32,932 nt of DNA from Leptolyngbyaceae cyanobacterium RU_5_1. GTDB taxonomy: Bacteria > Cyanobacteriota > Cyanobacteriia > Leptolyngbyales > Leptolyngbyaceae. This document shows positions 8,262 through 18,663 of the stretch, in pieces; the stretch's first letter is position 1; every line of letters starts with the position of its first letter. The DNA is taken from contig JAAUSG010000028.1 of NCBI GenBank assembly GCA_012034055.1, positions 1 through 32,932 of the forward strand. Reading direction: 5' to 3'. Under the pieces are notes generated by a model. The model worked only from the letters and a program-made list of their open reading frames with translations, made no database searches and was not told where the DNA came from. A program made the translations under genes and the position numbers.

Positions 8262-9558
8262 ATGGATAGCCGATCTTTTTTCGCTTTCACATTAATTCTC
8301 TGCAGTGCCGGAACGCTGTTGCTTTCTCCCATAGCATACGCTGAGACTTTGCTTAGCCGTGCAACAGTTCAAAATCTTCGCAATCAAGTCGATCTCTTGC
8401 TGAAGCAACGGTCTGCCCGCCCTGCCCGTAAAGCAGACATAATGACTTCAGGTGATGCTTTACAGACATACCGTAAAGCAATGGCGGAACTTCGTTTTAA
8501 TGACAGATCCCTGGTGCGGATTGGGGAACAAGCTGTTTTTCAATTTAGACCAAACACTCGTACACTTGACCTAAAAAAGGGTACTGTTCTACTGCTAATT
8601 CCACCCGGCAAAGGACGAACCCGGGTTCATACTCCAAATGCTGCAGCCGGAATTCGTGGGTCAGCCCTTTTCGTTCGCTACATCCCAGATTCGGGCGTCT
8701 CAATTGTAGGAGCACTTACCAACAGCGACATCGAAATTTCTAACAGCGATGGGTCTCAAACTTACATATTGAAAAGCTGGGCAACTGGCATATGTTTACC
8801 AGAATCGAATTGGTATCTACAATTTTGACCTGAAGGAGTTCCATAATACTAGCCCTTTTATGAAGGATATTGATCTGACTGAGCCTGAGCTTTCAGCCGT
8901 CAAGGAAGAAATGGAGCAAGCTTTAGCAGGTCAAGAACCTTTTGCAGGAAAAGTTGAAGAGACTCCTCTGTGGACCAAGCTGTCTTCCAATAGGGGAGAT
9001 GGTCAATTACTTAGCAATCAGGAGAAGAACTTGAATCCTACATCATCTTCTCCAGCACGGAGTGTGCCATCACTTTTGGATAGTCCAAGAGAGCTATTAA
9101 TACCTAAGCAACCAGGGGAGCGCCCTAACCTTTCTCCACCACCATTAAATCCTGAAATTCCTTTTCCACCTCCCGAACGCCCAGCACCAACTCCGATCGA
9201 AGGATCAGTTGCCGCTCCACCCACTCGACCAACACCTCCCCCTATAGTGAATCAACTTCCGTCTCAGGAAAATCCACCCACTCGCCCGACTCCAGCTCCA
9301 TTGCAATCTACACAAACTACAGCTCCTCAGCCGACGACAACACCAGCCGTAAATCCCCCTCCGACTCAAGTTGCGGCACCGTCAACGCCTGCTCCTGCAC
9401 CACAGGCTCCGGCTGTGACTCCAACAGTAGATTTGCCAGCCGTGCAACCCGCTCCAACTACCCCTACTCGACCAACACCGTCACCTGCTAATTCAACATC
9501 AACTAATTCCAATACCCAGTTAGGCGTTAATGCAAACGTTAACGCTAATACACCTTAG
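8262..9558 (+). pseudogene. FecR-domain periplasmic protein, frameshifted at an A4 run
   Basis: The N-terminal frame (8262-8828) has a signal peptide (hydrophobic to AYA, about residue 27) and a FecR domain with typical cyanobacterial phrases: NDRSLVRIGEQAVFQF, LDLKKGTVLLLIPPGKG, AAGIRGSALFVRY, SIVGALTNSDIEI. After YILK the frame breaks. Removing one base from the AAAA at 8772-8775 joins it to AGQLAYVYQNRIGIYNFDLK and on to MKDIDLTEPE, then a long Pro/Thr/Ala-rich tail to 9558, giving about 431 residues. The restored order (signal, FecR, proline-rich tail) parallels the FecR protein at 2976-4169. Likely anchored or secreted in the periplasm; ligand and role unknown. The insertion sequence ends about 180 bp upstream and may have displaced its promoter. 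Confidence 0.8.
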
Positions 9559-9580
9559 TACTAGACGTTTTTATAGTACT
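9557..9580 (+). terminator. Possible hairpin at the end of the second FecR gene
   Basis: AGTACTA and TAGTACT form a 7-bp stem around a 10-base loop, starting on the stop codon. No strong T-run follows, so a factor-independent terminator is only a weak suggestion. Confidence 0.25.
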
Positions 9581-9626
9581 TATATTGCTTCCATTATAGT
9601 AGAATTAGTCACTCAGATTGCTCAAA

Positions 9627-9857
9627 TTATCGCTGCGGACTCCGACGAAACCATCCCAACAGGTTAAAGTCGTTCTGCATCTTCTTTAGCTCTTGGCGAT
9701 GCCTCGCCACCGTGGAATCGTACCACTGGCAATATTGCTCAAATGCTTGACGATGCTGAATCTCTTCGTAAAACTCTCGTGTAAGCTGATGCGCCTCCAA
9801 CACCTCAAAATTGGGTTCTGGAGGCGTTGGAGCTATCCACCGGAGATCGTTTGACAT
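9627..9857 (-). CDS. Small hypothetical protein downstream of cheA
   Basis: The 76-residue protein begins MSNDLRWIAPTPPEPNFE and is rich in charged and aromatic residues. A predicted helical middle (about 20-62; EFYEEIQHRQAFEQYCQWYDSTVARHRQEL) is followed by a basic end (GWFRRSPQR). No signal peptide or membrane segment is seen. It starts 82 bp after the stop of the giant CheA gene in the same direction, so it may be the last cistron of the taxis operon. I do not recognise a family. Confidence 0.6.
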   Translation of the reverse strand: MSNDLRWIAPTPPEPNFEVLEAHQLTREFYEEIQHRQAFEQYCQWYDSTVARHRQELKKMQNDFNLLGWFRRSPQR

Positions 9858-9939
9858 GACAGCTTTATTAGGTTGACAGTAGTAAATTTAATGATAAACG
9901 GCTTAAGCTGCTTCTTCCTACCTTTTCAAAGCTATCGGT

Positions 9940-12900
9940 TTAATGGTTACTAAGTAGGCGATCGCCCTTAAGCATCCGTTGGGCTGCATCGAGCAGGGCT
10001 TCTTCTAGATAGGGTTTGGTGAAGTAGCCACTGGCTCCTAATGAGGCAGCCATTTGACGGTGGCGATCGGCACCCCGAGACGTCAGCATTGCGATTGGCA
10101 GATGTTTAAGGTGGGGATCTTTTTGGATGCGAGACAGAAATTCTAATCCATCCATTCTAGGCATTTCAATGTCGCAGAAGACAATATCACAAGGCAAGCC
10201 AGAGCGTAGCTTTTCCCAGGCTTCCTGTCCATCTCGCGCCTGTTCAACTCGATAACCCACTTTGTTGAAGGTCATCGAAAGCAGTTCACGGACTGTGATC
10301 GAATCGTCCACGATCAACACCATCGGTTCGGTCTTGGTGGCGGGAGGTTCTTGAATAACCTGATCTCCGCGGTGCTCCCACAACGAGCTGCTAGCATCCC
10401 GACGAATTCGGCCCATCGAAAGGTCAATGAGTTCTAGAACGTCAGCGATCGGCATGATTCGACCATCTCCCAAAACGGTTGCCCCTGCAACCCCGACAGG
10501 TTTTGGTACAGGTCCTTCAAGCTGCTTGATTACGATTTCTTGCTCACCCAACACTTGATCGACTTGCAGCGCCAGGAAATTACCGGCACTCCGTAGGACA
10601 ACTACTGAGATAATGTCGTCTTCCTGGTTACCGCCATAGACATTCCCCCGACTCAAGTGGCGATTGTAGGATAACAACTCAGACAGGGGGCGGACGAGCA
10701 ACATTGTATCACGCCATGTAATACAGGGCTGCCCTTCGGGGTTGGTTTGAATCCGGTCTCTGGGGATGTCGAGCATGTCTTCAACCCCATCCATTGGAAA
10801 GGCGATTCGGGCGCGATCGCTGATGCAGCAAAGTGCTTTAGAAATGCTCAGGGTAAGCGGTAGACGAATCGTAAAGGTTGTTCCTTTACCAGGTGTTGAG
10901 TCAGTACTGATAGCGCCACGAATCTCGCTCAAACTGGTACGAACGACATCCATGCCAATTCCCCGCCCAGAGAAATTGTCTGCCTGATCCTTAGTGGTGA
11001 AACCAGGGTGGAAGAGAATATCGTATACATCTAAGCGAGACATCGAATTGGCTTCAACTGAAGTCAGTAATCCTTTTTCAACAGCCTTTGCCTTGACCTG
11101 CTCCACATTAATTCCAGCTCCATCATCGGAGATAGAAATAATGGTCTGATTTCCTTGATGGAATGCTCGGATGACCATCCTGCCTGCTGGAGGTTTCCCA
11201 GCTGCCATTCGCACTTCTGGTGATTCAATCCCATGCGTAATCGCGTTATTAACCAGATGTGTCATGGGGTCGTAGAGCTGCTCTAAGATCATTTTGTCGA
11301 TCAACGTTTCCCGACCTTCAACGATCAGGTCAGCCTGCTTGCCAACTCTTAAAGAAATGTCTCGAACCGCACGCGGCAGCCGGTCAGCGGTCTGGGCAAA
11401 GGGAACCATTCGGGAACGAGTCAGACCTTCTTGCAACTGGGTCGTGACTTGCCGGAACATGCGAGTGACTTGTTCGGTTTCATCAACAATGAACTCGATA
11501 TCGGAGGAAGATTCTCGGACTCGTACAATTAGCTCAATCATCTCTTGAGAAAGCGAGTGGAAGCCAGTAAAGCGATCCATCTCCAGCGGGTCGTATTCAA
11601 TGCTGATTGAACTTTCAGTTTCGGTGGCAGTCGTTTCTCGCACACTTGCCTGGATTGCACCCAGGCGGTAGTTGTGTCGGCTGGCCAGCAGAGAGCTTTC
11701 TAGCAGCGATCGCTCATATAAATCCTGCATCCGTTGTCCCACATCGCTCAATTGCTGCACCTGGTAAAGCAAGTTGTCTAAAGATTGCCGCAAGCGTTCC
11801 TGGTCTTGCTCCAGGCTATTCCGGTTGACCACCAGTTCGCCAACCAGGTTGCTGAGATTGTCCAGGTGCTTGACGGGCACCCGCATAGTTTGTTCGCTAA
11901 AGACGCGACCAGGGCGAGTGGTGCGTCGAGCTTGTGGCACAATTCCTCGACCGACTGCGATCGAGGGAGAACCCCCCATTTTTTCTTCTGTTTCTTTCAG
12001 TAAGTCATCCAGGTCATCAAATTCGGTATCAACCGTCAGGCTTGCTGCAGGAATAGTTGAACTACTGCTTGGCTGAGTGACCACATCTGTAAGTGGTGCA
12101 TCTGTGAGCGTTGTATCTATGGGTGCTGCATCTATAGCCGCTATTTCCCCTTCATCTAGAAGGGCTTCCAGACTGGAAAAATTATCCCGCAAGACCGCTT
12201 CGTTCTCGATAGGCTCAGTTGAGGTGTCCTCATAGAAAGTCGCCGCACTCGATGCCGCTAACTCCGTGTCAATATCTTCACTCAGCAAATTCTTTAAATC
12301 GCCAAATCCGCTAGTTGATGAAAATTCTTCGTTGAGCAAACTTTCCAGGTCGGCGAGACCTTCAGCCACAGGGGGAGGTTCACCTTCCAACAGGCTATCT
12401 AGATCATCAAAACTATCGTCTGCTAGAGCAGATTCACCATTTGACGAGTCGCCCAAGCCAAGCACACCGCCTGTTTCAGTGGAGGCAGCTTCATCGCTTA
12501 GTAGGCTATTCAAATTGTCAAAACTATCGTCTGCTAGAGCAGATTCGTTACTGGAGAAGTCGCCAGCATCGAAGAGAAGATCGGCTGTTGCAGAGTCCAA
12601 TTTGCTGGTTGAAAGATCAGCAAAATCAGCCAGGCCTTCCTGCCTAGCAAACGGTAGCGCAGGCTCGTCAGCTAGCAAATCATCTAATTCTGTCAAGTTA
12701 TCGGCTGGCTCAGAACTAGGTTGGTCAGCCAATAAGTGATCTAAATCCGTCAGGTTATCGGCGATTGCGATTTCGTCTTCGCCACCAAAAAGTTGCTCAT
12801 CCAGAGGCTCTGATCCGCTATTCAGTTCTAGCAAATCGTCACCCAAATCGAACAGTTCTGCGGACTCTAATTCGGCTGCAGGAGAAGCATTGAGTTCTAA

Positions 12901-15333
12901 AAAATCTAGCAAATCGATGCTGCTGCCGTCGGGTTCGGCGGTTTCACCAAATAAATCTTCTAAACCTTCAAAACCTGGAGAAGTACTGGCTGTTGGCTCA
13001 GAGGATAAGTCGAGTGTTTCACTGGTTATCTCGATTTCCAACCTGGTGCTGAATACCTCTGAAGCGGGTGTTCCAAACAGGTCATCTAATTCTTCATGAC
13101 TATCATCACTCAACAAATTGCCAATGTCTTGATCAGGCTGACTGTCAATGCTGGAGCTGTCCTGTGTTTCGCTTAAGTCAAATGTTTCGCTAAAATCAAA
13201 ATCCTCAAGGTCAAGATTGGGGGCATCGGCTGAGGGGGTGCCTGGTTCGTCCCACACTTCCGGGGTGTCCAAACTCTCCAACGAGAGATCGCCTAAGGAC
13301 GGTAGATCCGGAATTTCTTCAGGGACTGGGAAATCGGCCCATGAAGGAGCATCCGAGCGCTCTTCAGATTCACCCCACGGGTCAGGAACCGCTGCAGGCT
13401 GGGCAGGGGGTGTGGAAATGAGCATAAACGGATCTGCGCTCTCTGCTGCTACTGGGATGTCCTCAGATGCAGTAGCAGGGTCAATCAGGTCATCCAAATT
13501 GAGTTCGTCAAGGCTGGGTAGTTCCTCGAACGGCTCTCCTGAGCTGTAAGTGTCCAGAGGTAATTCCTCTAGTTCAGGACTGGAACTCAGCTCCAAACTG
13601 GCAGCATTCTGATTGGGTTCACTCCACGGGTCAGGAATTCCGGAGTCAACGGGTGGAGCAAAACTTTCTTGAGCCGGTGATGGAGTGAATTCACTTTCAC
13701 TCTGCTCTTCAAGCCGTTCACCCGGACTGCCTGCGGCTTCGGGTTGGATGAAGGTGAAGTTTTCTTCAAATTCAGTTGGGCCGGCCAGATCTCTGAGTTC
13801 ATTGTCAAAATCAAACTCTGCGAAGACATTGTCAAAATCGGCAGCGTCTTGGTTGGCGATCGCCTCATCTCCAGTCAGTTCATTCGACTGGTTTGACTCA
13901 GAGATCGCCAATAAGTCATCGAAATCGTCGTCATCCAGTTCAAAGCCATCTGCCCCCATAATCTCTTCCAGAGAAGGAGACTCGTCAATCACGTTGAGGT
14001 TCGAGCGGTCTTCATCATTCAGAGAACCATCACCGAATAGGTCATTCAAATCATCACCAGTAGCGCTCTCGGTCGTCGCTTCCTCCAGGCTAACCTCTTC
14101 AAACAGCAAGTCTGAGAAGTCACTTGATGCATCGAGATTTTGCAAGTTGTCTACGAGAGAGGCTGACTCAGCGCGATCGCCCAGGACTTCTTCTTCTTGC
14201 CAGGTTAACCCTAGATCGGGAACTTCGCCTTCAAACAGATCCGCCAGGGTATTCAGTTCTGCCATCCCCACTTCAGGCCCGTGCTGTCCTAGGAACTCAT
14301 CCGTGGCGTGTGGCTGCTCTGCAAAAGCGGCACCAAAATCCAGGTTGCCGGAGGTCACTGGCTCTAAGCCCTCAAATGAGAGGTCAGTAGACAGATCAGT
14401 TGATGCGGCAAGGGGCTGGTCAAGGGTAAAGTCATCTGCATTAATTTCTGTGAACAGATCCGCCAGGTTATCCGGTTGCTGACTGGGTGCAACAGCCTGG
14501 ATTGTGGGGGCTAGCTCTTGCAGTTGAGTGCAGGGTGAAATTTCGTCTGAGCAACCCGCTAGAACAAGCTCTTGAGCCAGCTTGATATCTTTGATCACAA
14601 TTGGAGCTAATGTCCGGTAGCTGTTATCAGGATGCGCGATCGCTCTCCTGGCGGTTTCAATTAAGTAGCACCAATTGGATAAGCCGTATTGCTCACCAAT
14701 ACGGCTTATATTTCGGCAGATTTCTTGCAGTTGTTGGCGAATATTGGGATTTGCATCGGATTGCTTAAACAATTGCAACATTTCGCGCAACTGGGCTGGA
14801 ATATCGCTCCTGAAGATCTGTTCGACACTGCCTTCGAGCTGGATAAAGGTTGAGCTAAACGAGAGGTCTGATCCAGTAGCTACAGGTGTCGGCGGCTTAG
14901 ATCCTGCTGATTCGGCTGCCAACTGGGTAAGGTGCTGCTCTAGTTCCTCAAAGGTCGGCTCAACTCCCGCCAAGATTGTGTTAGCCGAATCTTCCGTCAG
15001 TCCAAAGGGTCCCTGTAACTGTCCGATCAGTGCTTGAAGTGCGTCAAAGACAGCCAGAAAAAGCGTTTCCAGTTTCTGATCAACGTTGACGGGTATGTCT
15101 TTGAGCAGTTTGAAAAAGTCCTCCAGACGGTGAGCAACCTGCTGAATACTATTCAGCCCCAGCATGGCAGCCCCTCCCTTAACTGAGTGGGCAGCTCGGA
15201 ACACCTCGTTGGCCATCTCTGGGTCTCTAATCGTGCCTTGTAGGTTCACCAAGCCCTGCTCAATGGTATTGAGGTGGTCTTTTGCCTCCTCAATGAAATA
15301 GCCCATGATTCGCTGCTGTTGATCAGGCTGCAT
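9940..15333 (-). CDS. hmpE: CheA-type hybrid histidine kinase with receiver (HmpE/PilL-like)
   Basis: This 1797-residue kinase is the core of a chemotaxis-like system controlling type IV pili. The N-terminal HPt domain has its phospho-acceptor His49 in AAHSVKGGAAML. A second, degenerate helical HPt-like region (about 165-270) lacks the His motif. About 830 residues of acidic, repetitive linker follow. From about 1119 come the CheA dimerisation domain, the ATPase domain (N-box HLVNNAITHGIE near 1358, DDGAGI, GRGIGMDVV), a CheW-like P5 domain (about 1505-1645) and a C-terminal receiver (1669-1797) with Asp1721 in FCDIEMP and Lys1773 in FTKP. The genes upstream encode MCP, CheW, CheY and PATAN-receiver, the order of the Hmp cluster of Nostoc punctiforme. 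It probably phosphorylates the CheY-like partners; the attached receiver may act as a phosphate sink. Confidence 0.93.
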   Translation of the reverse strand: MQPDQQQRIMGYFIEEAKDHLNTIEQGLVNLQGTIRDPEMANEVFRAAHSVKGGAAMLGLNSIQQVAHRLEDFFKLLKDIPVNVDQKLETLFLAVFDALQALIGQLQGPFGLTEDSANTILAGVEPTFEELEQHLTQLAAESAGSKPPTPVATGSDLSFSSTFIQLEGSVEQIFRSDIPAQLREMLQLFKQSDANPNIRQQLQEICRNISRIGEQYGLSNWCYLIETARRAIAHPDNSYRTLAPIVIKDIKLAQELVLAGCSDEISPCTQLQELAPTIQAVAPSQQPDNLADLFTEINADDFTLDQPLAASTDLSTDLSFEGLEPVTSGNLDFGAAFAEQPHATDEFLGQHGPEVGMAELNTLADLFEGEVPDLGLTWQEEEVLGDRAESASLVDNLQNLDASSDFSDLLFEEVSLEEATTESATGDDLNDLFGDGSLNDEDRSNLNVIDESPSLEEIMGADGFELDDDDFDDLLAISESNQSNELTGDEAIANQDAADFDNVFAEFDFDNELRDLAGPTEFEENFTFIQPEAAGSPGERLEEQSESEFTPSPAQESFAPPVDSGIPDPWSEPNQNAASLELSSSPELEELPLDTYSSGEPFEELPSLDELNLDDLIDPATASEDIPVAAESADPFMLISTPPAQPAAVPDPWGESEERSDAPSWADFPVPEEIPDLPSLGDLSLESLDTPEVWDEPGTPSADAPNLDLEDFDFSETFDLSETQDSSSIDSQPDQDIGNLLSDDSHEELDDLFGTPASEVFSTRLEIEITSETLDLSSEPTASTSPGFEGLEDLFGETAEPDGSSIDLLDFLELNASPAAELESAELFDLGDDLLELNSGSEPLDEQLFGGEDEIAIADNLTDLDHLLADQPSSEPADNLTELDDLLADEPALPFARQEGLADFADLSTSKLDSATADLLFDAGDFSSNESALADDSFDNLNSLLSDEAASTETGGVLGLGDSSNGESALADDSFDDLDSLLEGEPPPVAEGLADLESLLNEEFSSTSGFGDLKNLLSEDIDTELAASSAATFYEDTSTEPIENEAVLRDNFSSLEALLDEGEIAAIDAAPIDTTLTDAPLTDVVTQPSSSSTIPAASLTVDTEFDDLDDLLKETEEKMGGSPSIAVGRGIVPQARRTTRPGRVFSEQTMRVPVKHLDNLSNLVGELVVNRNSLEQDQERLRQSLDNLLYQVQQLSDVGQRMQDLYERSLLESSLLASRHNYRLGAIQASVRETTATETESSISIEYDPLEMDRFTGFHSLSQEMIELIVRVRESSSDIEFIVDETEQVTRMFRQVTTQLQEGLTRSRMVPFAQTADRLPRAVRDISLRVGKQADLIVEGRETLIDKMILEQLYDPMTHLVNNAITHGIESPEVRMAAGKPPAGRMVIRAFHQGNQTIISISDDGAGINVEQVKAKAVEKGLLTSVEANSMSRLDVYDILFHPGFTTKDQADNFSGRGIGMDVVRTSLSEIRGAISTDSTPGKGTTFTIRLPLTLSISKALCCISDRARIAFPMDGVEDMLDIPRDRIQTNPEGQPCITWRDTMLLVRPLSELLSYNRHLSRGNVYGGNQEDDIISVVVLRSAGNFLALQVDQVLGEQEIVIKQLEGPVPKPVGVAGATVLGDGRIMPIADVLELIDLSMGRIRRDASSSLWEHRGDQVIQEPPATKTEPMVLIVDDSITVRELLSMTFNKVGYRVEQARDGQEAWEKLRSGLPCDIVFCDIEMPRMDGLEFLSRIQKDPHLKHLPIAMLTSRGADRHRQMAASLGASGYFTKPYLEEALLDAAQRMLKGDRLLSNH
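12407..12546 (-). repeat. 29-bp direct repeat within the cheA linker
   Basis: Positions 12407-12435 and 12518-12546 are identical 29-mers (each contains CTATCGTCTGCTAGAGCAG), 111 bp apart start to start and in frame. They encode repeated ESALADDSFD-type modules. DNA identity exceeds what the protein motif demands, so the linker has probably grown by recent duplication. Confidence 0.8.
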
Positions 15334-15596
15334 GGCAGTATTCCATTCCTTTGGAAAGTATTATTGCTTCTGAGACGGATCGTTGCTGGAGAGTTCATGC
15401 ATTTGGACATCTCCAAGTGAAAGCCTGCAGAGGACTGGACAACCACCCAACCATTTTTAACATCCAGAAGAGTGTTCCAGTAGCAAGAAACAATATCACA
15501 TCTGTGGACAAACGTTCATGTCCTAGATTGATTTAATGTACCCGATCCATCAAAAATTGACATCAGATAGGATATTTGCGACCGAATGCTTCGCTC

Positions 15597-18509
15597 CTAC
15601 TTGCGCTCAATTGTTTCGACGCGGAACCGTTCCACAGAGGTTAACAGATCGCGTGCGACACCGACCAGGTTTTGCAGCGATGCCGACACACGCTGGGCTT
15701 CCTGAGAGGTTTCTTGTGCTGTCAACTCAACAGATTGCATGACCTGAGCCACGGCTCGTGATGTTTCCGTTTGCTCGACCGTGTCTGAGGTAATGGAGCG
15801 TACCAGCACATCAATCCGGTTAGACACCTGAATGATGTCTTCCAGCGATCGCTTCGCCTGCTCTGCCAATCGCGTCCCTTCAATCACCTGCTGCGTCCCT
15901 TCCTCCATTGCCGTCATAACGGAACCCGTTTCACCCTGAATCTGAAGTACGATTTGCTCAATCTCCTTAGATGCCTTGGCGGCGCGATCAGCAAGTTGGC
16001 GCACCTCATCTGCCACGATCGCGAATCCACGCCCCGCTTCACCCGCTCGGGCGGCCTCAATACTCGCATTCAACGCCAGTAGATTTGTTCGAGAGGCAAT
16101 CTGGGAAATTAACGCCACAATCTTAGAAATTTCTTGAGATGATTCCGCTAAACGCTTCACCTTGCGGGTTGTCTCCGCCACCGTCTCCCGGATTTGCAGA
16201 ATGCCTGCCACGGTGCGCTCCACCGCTTCACCCCCCTTCAGCGCTGTTTCAGAAGCAGAACGGGCAACCCGCTCCGCCTCGCGGGCGCTTTCTGCCACGC
16301 GCTGAATGGAATCTGTCATCACCTGCACAGAGTTGAGGGTGACTGCCAGCTCTTCCGCCTGCCGCAATGCATCCGACGACAAACTCCGGGCAAACATTTC
16401 GTTGTCCGTAGACCCCTTACTGACCTGACGGGCAGCCACCTTCACCTGTTGCACAATCTCGCGCAGGTTTTGGATGGTCAAGTTAAACGAGTCAGCAACA
16501 GCACCCAGTACGTCTGCTGTCACTTCTGCCTGTACCGTCAAGTCACCTCGAGCCGCTCCTTCCACATCGTCTAATAAGCGGATTACCTGCCGCTGTAGGT
16601 CTTCCTTAGCCTGTTCTTGTTCTTCTGCCTTGCGCTGCGCTTCACTGGTGGTGGTCAAGATAACTCGTGCCATTTGGTTGAAGCCAGCCGCCAGTTGCCC
16701 AAACTCGTCCTCAGAATAAACCGTAGCGCGGGCGTTCAAGTTGCCCTGCGAAACGGCATTGAATTGGGATTGCAAATCATCCGTTGCCCGCTTAATTTTC
16801 TTCGCTGCGATTTGCCCCAATCCAAAGGCAGTGCCTCCGCCAGCCGCCAATGCAACTCCCGCCATAATTAACCCGGTTTGCTGCAATTTAGAAACAACGT
16901 TGGCGTTGTTGGGGTTATTTTGCTGCATGGCACTGCTGGCAGTCGCAAAACTGACGGCAGCAACCGCGATCGCAGAGACCACTCCAGTCACCAGGGCAAT
17001 GATGCCGTGCTTGGCTTCGACTGAAGCATTTTCCAGAAACGCTAGAGAACCCTGTTCAACCGTCGCGGTAGGTTCCAGGTTTTGCTGGTCGAATTGGGTA
17101 AAAGCAGGAACTTGATCGGCAGCACTGGAGAGGCTAAACACCTCATCATCTCGAATGATGGAGCGATCGCTGCCCGAATTAAAGTCCAACCCCCTGCCCA
17201 CATCTTGCGATTCAACAGCGCTTGACAGCCCAAACTCTGCACCGCCTGCGGGGCGGGTGAACCCTGCTGAGTTTTCCGACAGGTCAAAGTCCGATAGATT
17301 GCCTAAGTCATCTCCAAACTCATCAAATTCGTCCAGGAAATCAACATTGCTTTGCCCAGATGATCTGGGTTCAGAATCTGTCAATGAACTTGCATACAGA
17401 CTGTCGCTCGGACTGTCTAAGCCAAATTCATCATCTCTGGCAGGCGGCGTATCAATGTAGCGACGACCACTACTCGAAGTCCCTAAGCCAAACCTAGCAC
17501 CGGATGCCGAGGATGATGTATCAAACAGTGGCTCCTCTTCATCGAGCAAGTTCGTACTCCCCATGTACAGGGTTTCATCCTCCCCTGATGCTCCAATCGC
17601 CTCCCCATGAAAGCTGCTGCTTGAGGAAGAACCAGGGGAGCGATCACTCAACACCGCCTCCCCCTCTGGCGAAAAAGCTCCGTATTCAGGTTCAACCCCC
17701 TCTGGCAAATCTAACGGAGTGAACGCCTCATCGAATTCATTAAAGGTAGAAGGAAAGCCTGCACTTAAACTTAAATCTGTTGAATCTGAACTGTACTCAC
17801 TACTAAGCATCTCAGGTGAGCGTTCAAATCCCTCTGCATGACTTTGCAACAAATCAGCTCCATACTCCTGATCTGTCCCTGCCTCACCTGAGGCAAACGG
17901 ATCTACGAAAGGACTCAGATCATCTGCAATGCCAGGATCGCTTGAGTAGGTACTGTCCCTAAAAGGCTCTGCAAAAGGTTCCTCAAGTTGCGGCAAACCA
18001 CCCACATCCACACCGTAGGGATCTGCGTCGAGCGAGTTGAAATCAACCCCTTCATGCAACTCTTCAACCGTCTCCGGAGCTTCCGAATGTTGCCACGCTG
18101 TTGCCTCTGACGAATGCTGCCACGCTGTTGCCTCTGAATAGTTGGCGAAGTCCTGACTATCAAACGATTCATGAAAGCCTATTTCCACCTCATCCGCGTT
18201 AGTCCCCTCACCCACAAAACCTTCAGACTCATCGGCTTGAGCTTCAATATGCTTCAATCCCTCATTGGCATAGCTGGTGAAATCTGGATCGCTGGTTAGA
18301 CCCAAAACAGTCTGGTATTGCTCTCTGGCAATTTCGTACTGTTGCAACCCATAGCAATAAATGTGACCTCGCAACAAGCAGGCACTTGGATCACTTGGAA
18401 AATCGTCTACCAAGCGATCGACAACTTTGGCAGCTTCCTCATAGTTACCATTCATGTAGGCAATTTGAGCCCGCTGATATTCCTGTGCGTACTCAGTAGC
18501 TGATGCCAT
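15597..18509 (-). CDS. hmpD: Methyl-accepting chemotaxis protein with N-terminal TPR (HmpD/PilJ-like)
   Basis: This 970-residue taxis transducer should control the CheA encoded just downstream. Residues 1-90 look like TPR helices ([17 protein letters not shown]-like pattern, [15 protein letters not shown]). About 400 acidic Ser/Asp/Glu-rich residues follow. Two hydrophobic segments (about 500-525 and 545-570) are separated by only a short loop, then come HAMP-type coils (about 568-700) and the MCP signalling hairpin, with the conserved tip [20 protein letters not shown] near 800-820. There is no room for a periplasmic ligand domain, so input is probably cytoplasmic (TPR) or via the membrane. 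The start ATG follows GGGAGAAGG closely. Assignment to the Hmp/Pil system rests on gene order. Confidence 0.92.
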   Translation of the reverse strand: MASATEYAQEYQRAQIAYMNGNYEEAAKVVDRLVDDFPSDPSACLLRGHIYCYGLQQYEIAREQYQTVLGLTSDPDFTSYANEGLKHIEAQADESEGFVGEGTNADEVEIGFHESFDSQDFANYSEATAWQHSSEATAWQHSEAPETVEELHEGVDFNSLDADPYGVDVGGLPQLEEPFAEPFRDSTYSSDPGIADDLSPFVDPFASGEAGTDQEYGADLLQSHAEGFERSPEMLSSEYSSDSTDLSLSAGFPSTFNEFDEAFTPLDLPEGVEPEYGAFSPEGEAVLSDRSPGSSSSSSFHGEAIGASGEDETLYMGSTNLLDEEEPLFDTSSSASGARFGLGTSSSGRRYIDTPPARDDEFGLDSPSDSLYASSLTDSEPRSSGQSNVDFLDEFDEFGDDLGNLSDFDLSENSAGFTRPAGGAEFGLSSAVESQDVGRGLDFNSGSDRSIIRDDEVFSLSSAADQVPAFTQFDQQNLEPTATVEQGSLAFLENASVEAKHGIIALVTGVVSAIAVAAVSFATASSAMQQNNPNNANVVSKLQQTGLIMAGVALAAGGGTAFGLGQIAAKKIKRATDDLQSQFNAVSQGNLNARATVYSEDEFGQLAAGFNQMARVILTTTSEAQRKAEEQEQAKEDLQRQVIRLLDDVEGAARGDLTVQAEVTADVLGAVADSFNLTIQNLREIVQQVKVAARQVSKGSTDNEMFARSLSSDALRQAEELAVTLNSVQVMTDSIQRVAESAREAERVARSASETALKGGEAVERTVAGILQIRETVAETTRKVKRLAESSQEISKIVALISQIASRTNLLALNASIEAARAGEAGRGFAIVADEVRQLADRAAKASKEIEQIVLQIQGETGSVMTAMEEGTQQVIEGTRLAEQAKRSLEDIIQVSNRIDVLVRSITSDTVEQTETSRAVAQVMQSVELTAQETSQEAQRVSASLQNLVGVARDLLTSVERFRVETIERK
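18084..18137 (-). repeat. 2 x 27-bp tandem repeat in the MCP gene
   Basis: Units 18084-18110 and 18111-18137 differ at one base and encode a duplicated nine-residue block, SEATAWQHS, in the acidic linker after the TPR region. The in-frame unit could vary in copy number among strains. Confidence 0.85.
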
Positions 18510-18651
18510 GTGCCTTCTCCCAGTTGATTGTTAAATAGGGTAACCTCGGCTTTCCAAAGGGCTTGCTCAGTAATAAGTGAATAGCATCTATCCTATCGCT
18601 GATCTCCGAGACCGAACCCTCAATTTCGTAACTGGCTTGCAGGTTTGCCAT
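18493..18651 (-). CDS. Possible small protein between cheW and the MCP gene
   Basis: An ATG at 18651 is preceded by a strong GGAGG with about seven bases spacing, and opens a 52-codon frame starting [19 protein letters not shown]. It overlaps the first 17 bases of the MCP gene. The first 28 residues look like a natural soluble protein; the end ([11 protein letters not shown]...) is less convincing. An alternative frame downstream reads [20 protein letters not shown], which would join if one base were missing near 18580. It may be an unannotated operon member, intact or frameshifted. No family is recognised. Confidence 0.4.
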   Translation of the reverse strand: MANLQASYEIEGSVSEISDRIDAIHLLLSKPFGKPRLPYLTINWEKAHGISY

Positions 18652-18663
18652 TCTAACTTCCTC

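Noticed and set aside
13685-14482. 265-codon Ser-rich ORF on the plus strand within cheA (with similar ones at 12266-12739 and 13148-13549)
   Set aside because: Antisense shadow of the acidic Leu/Asp/Ser repeat linker; composition is purely the complement of that linker, with no ribosome site or family features.
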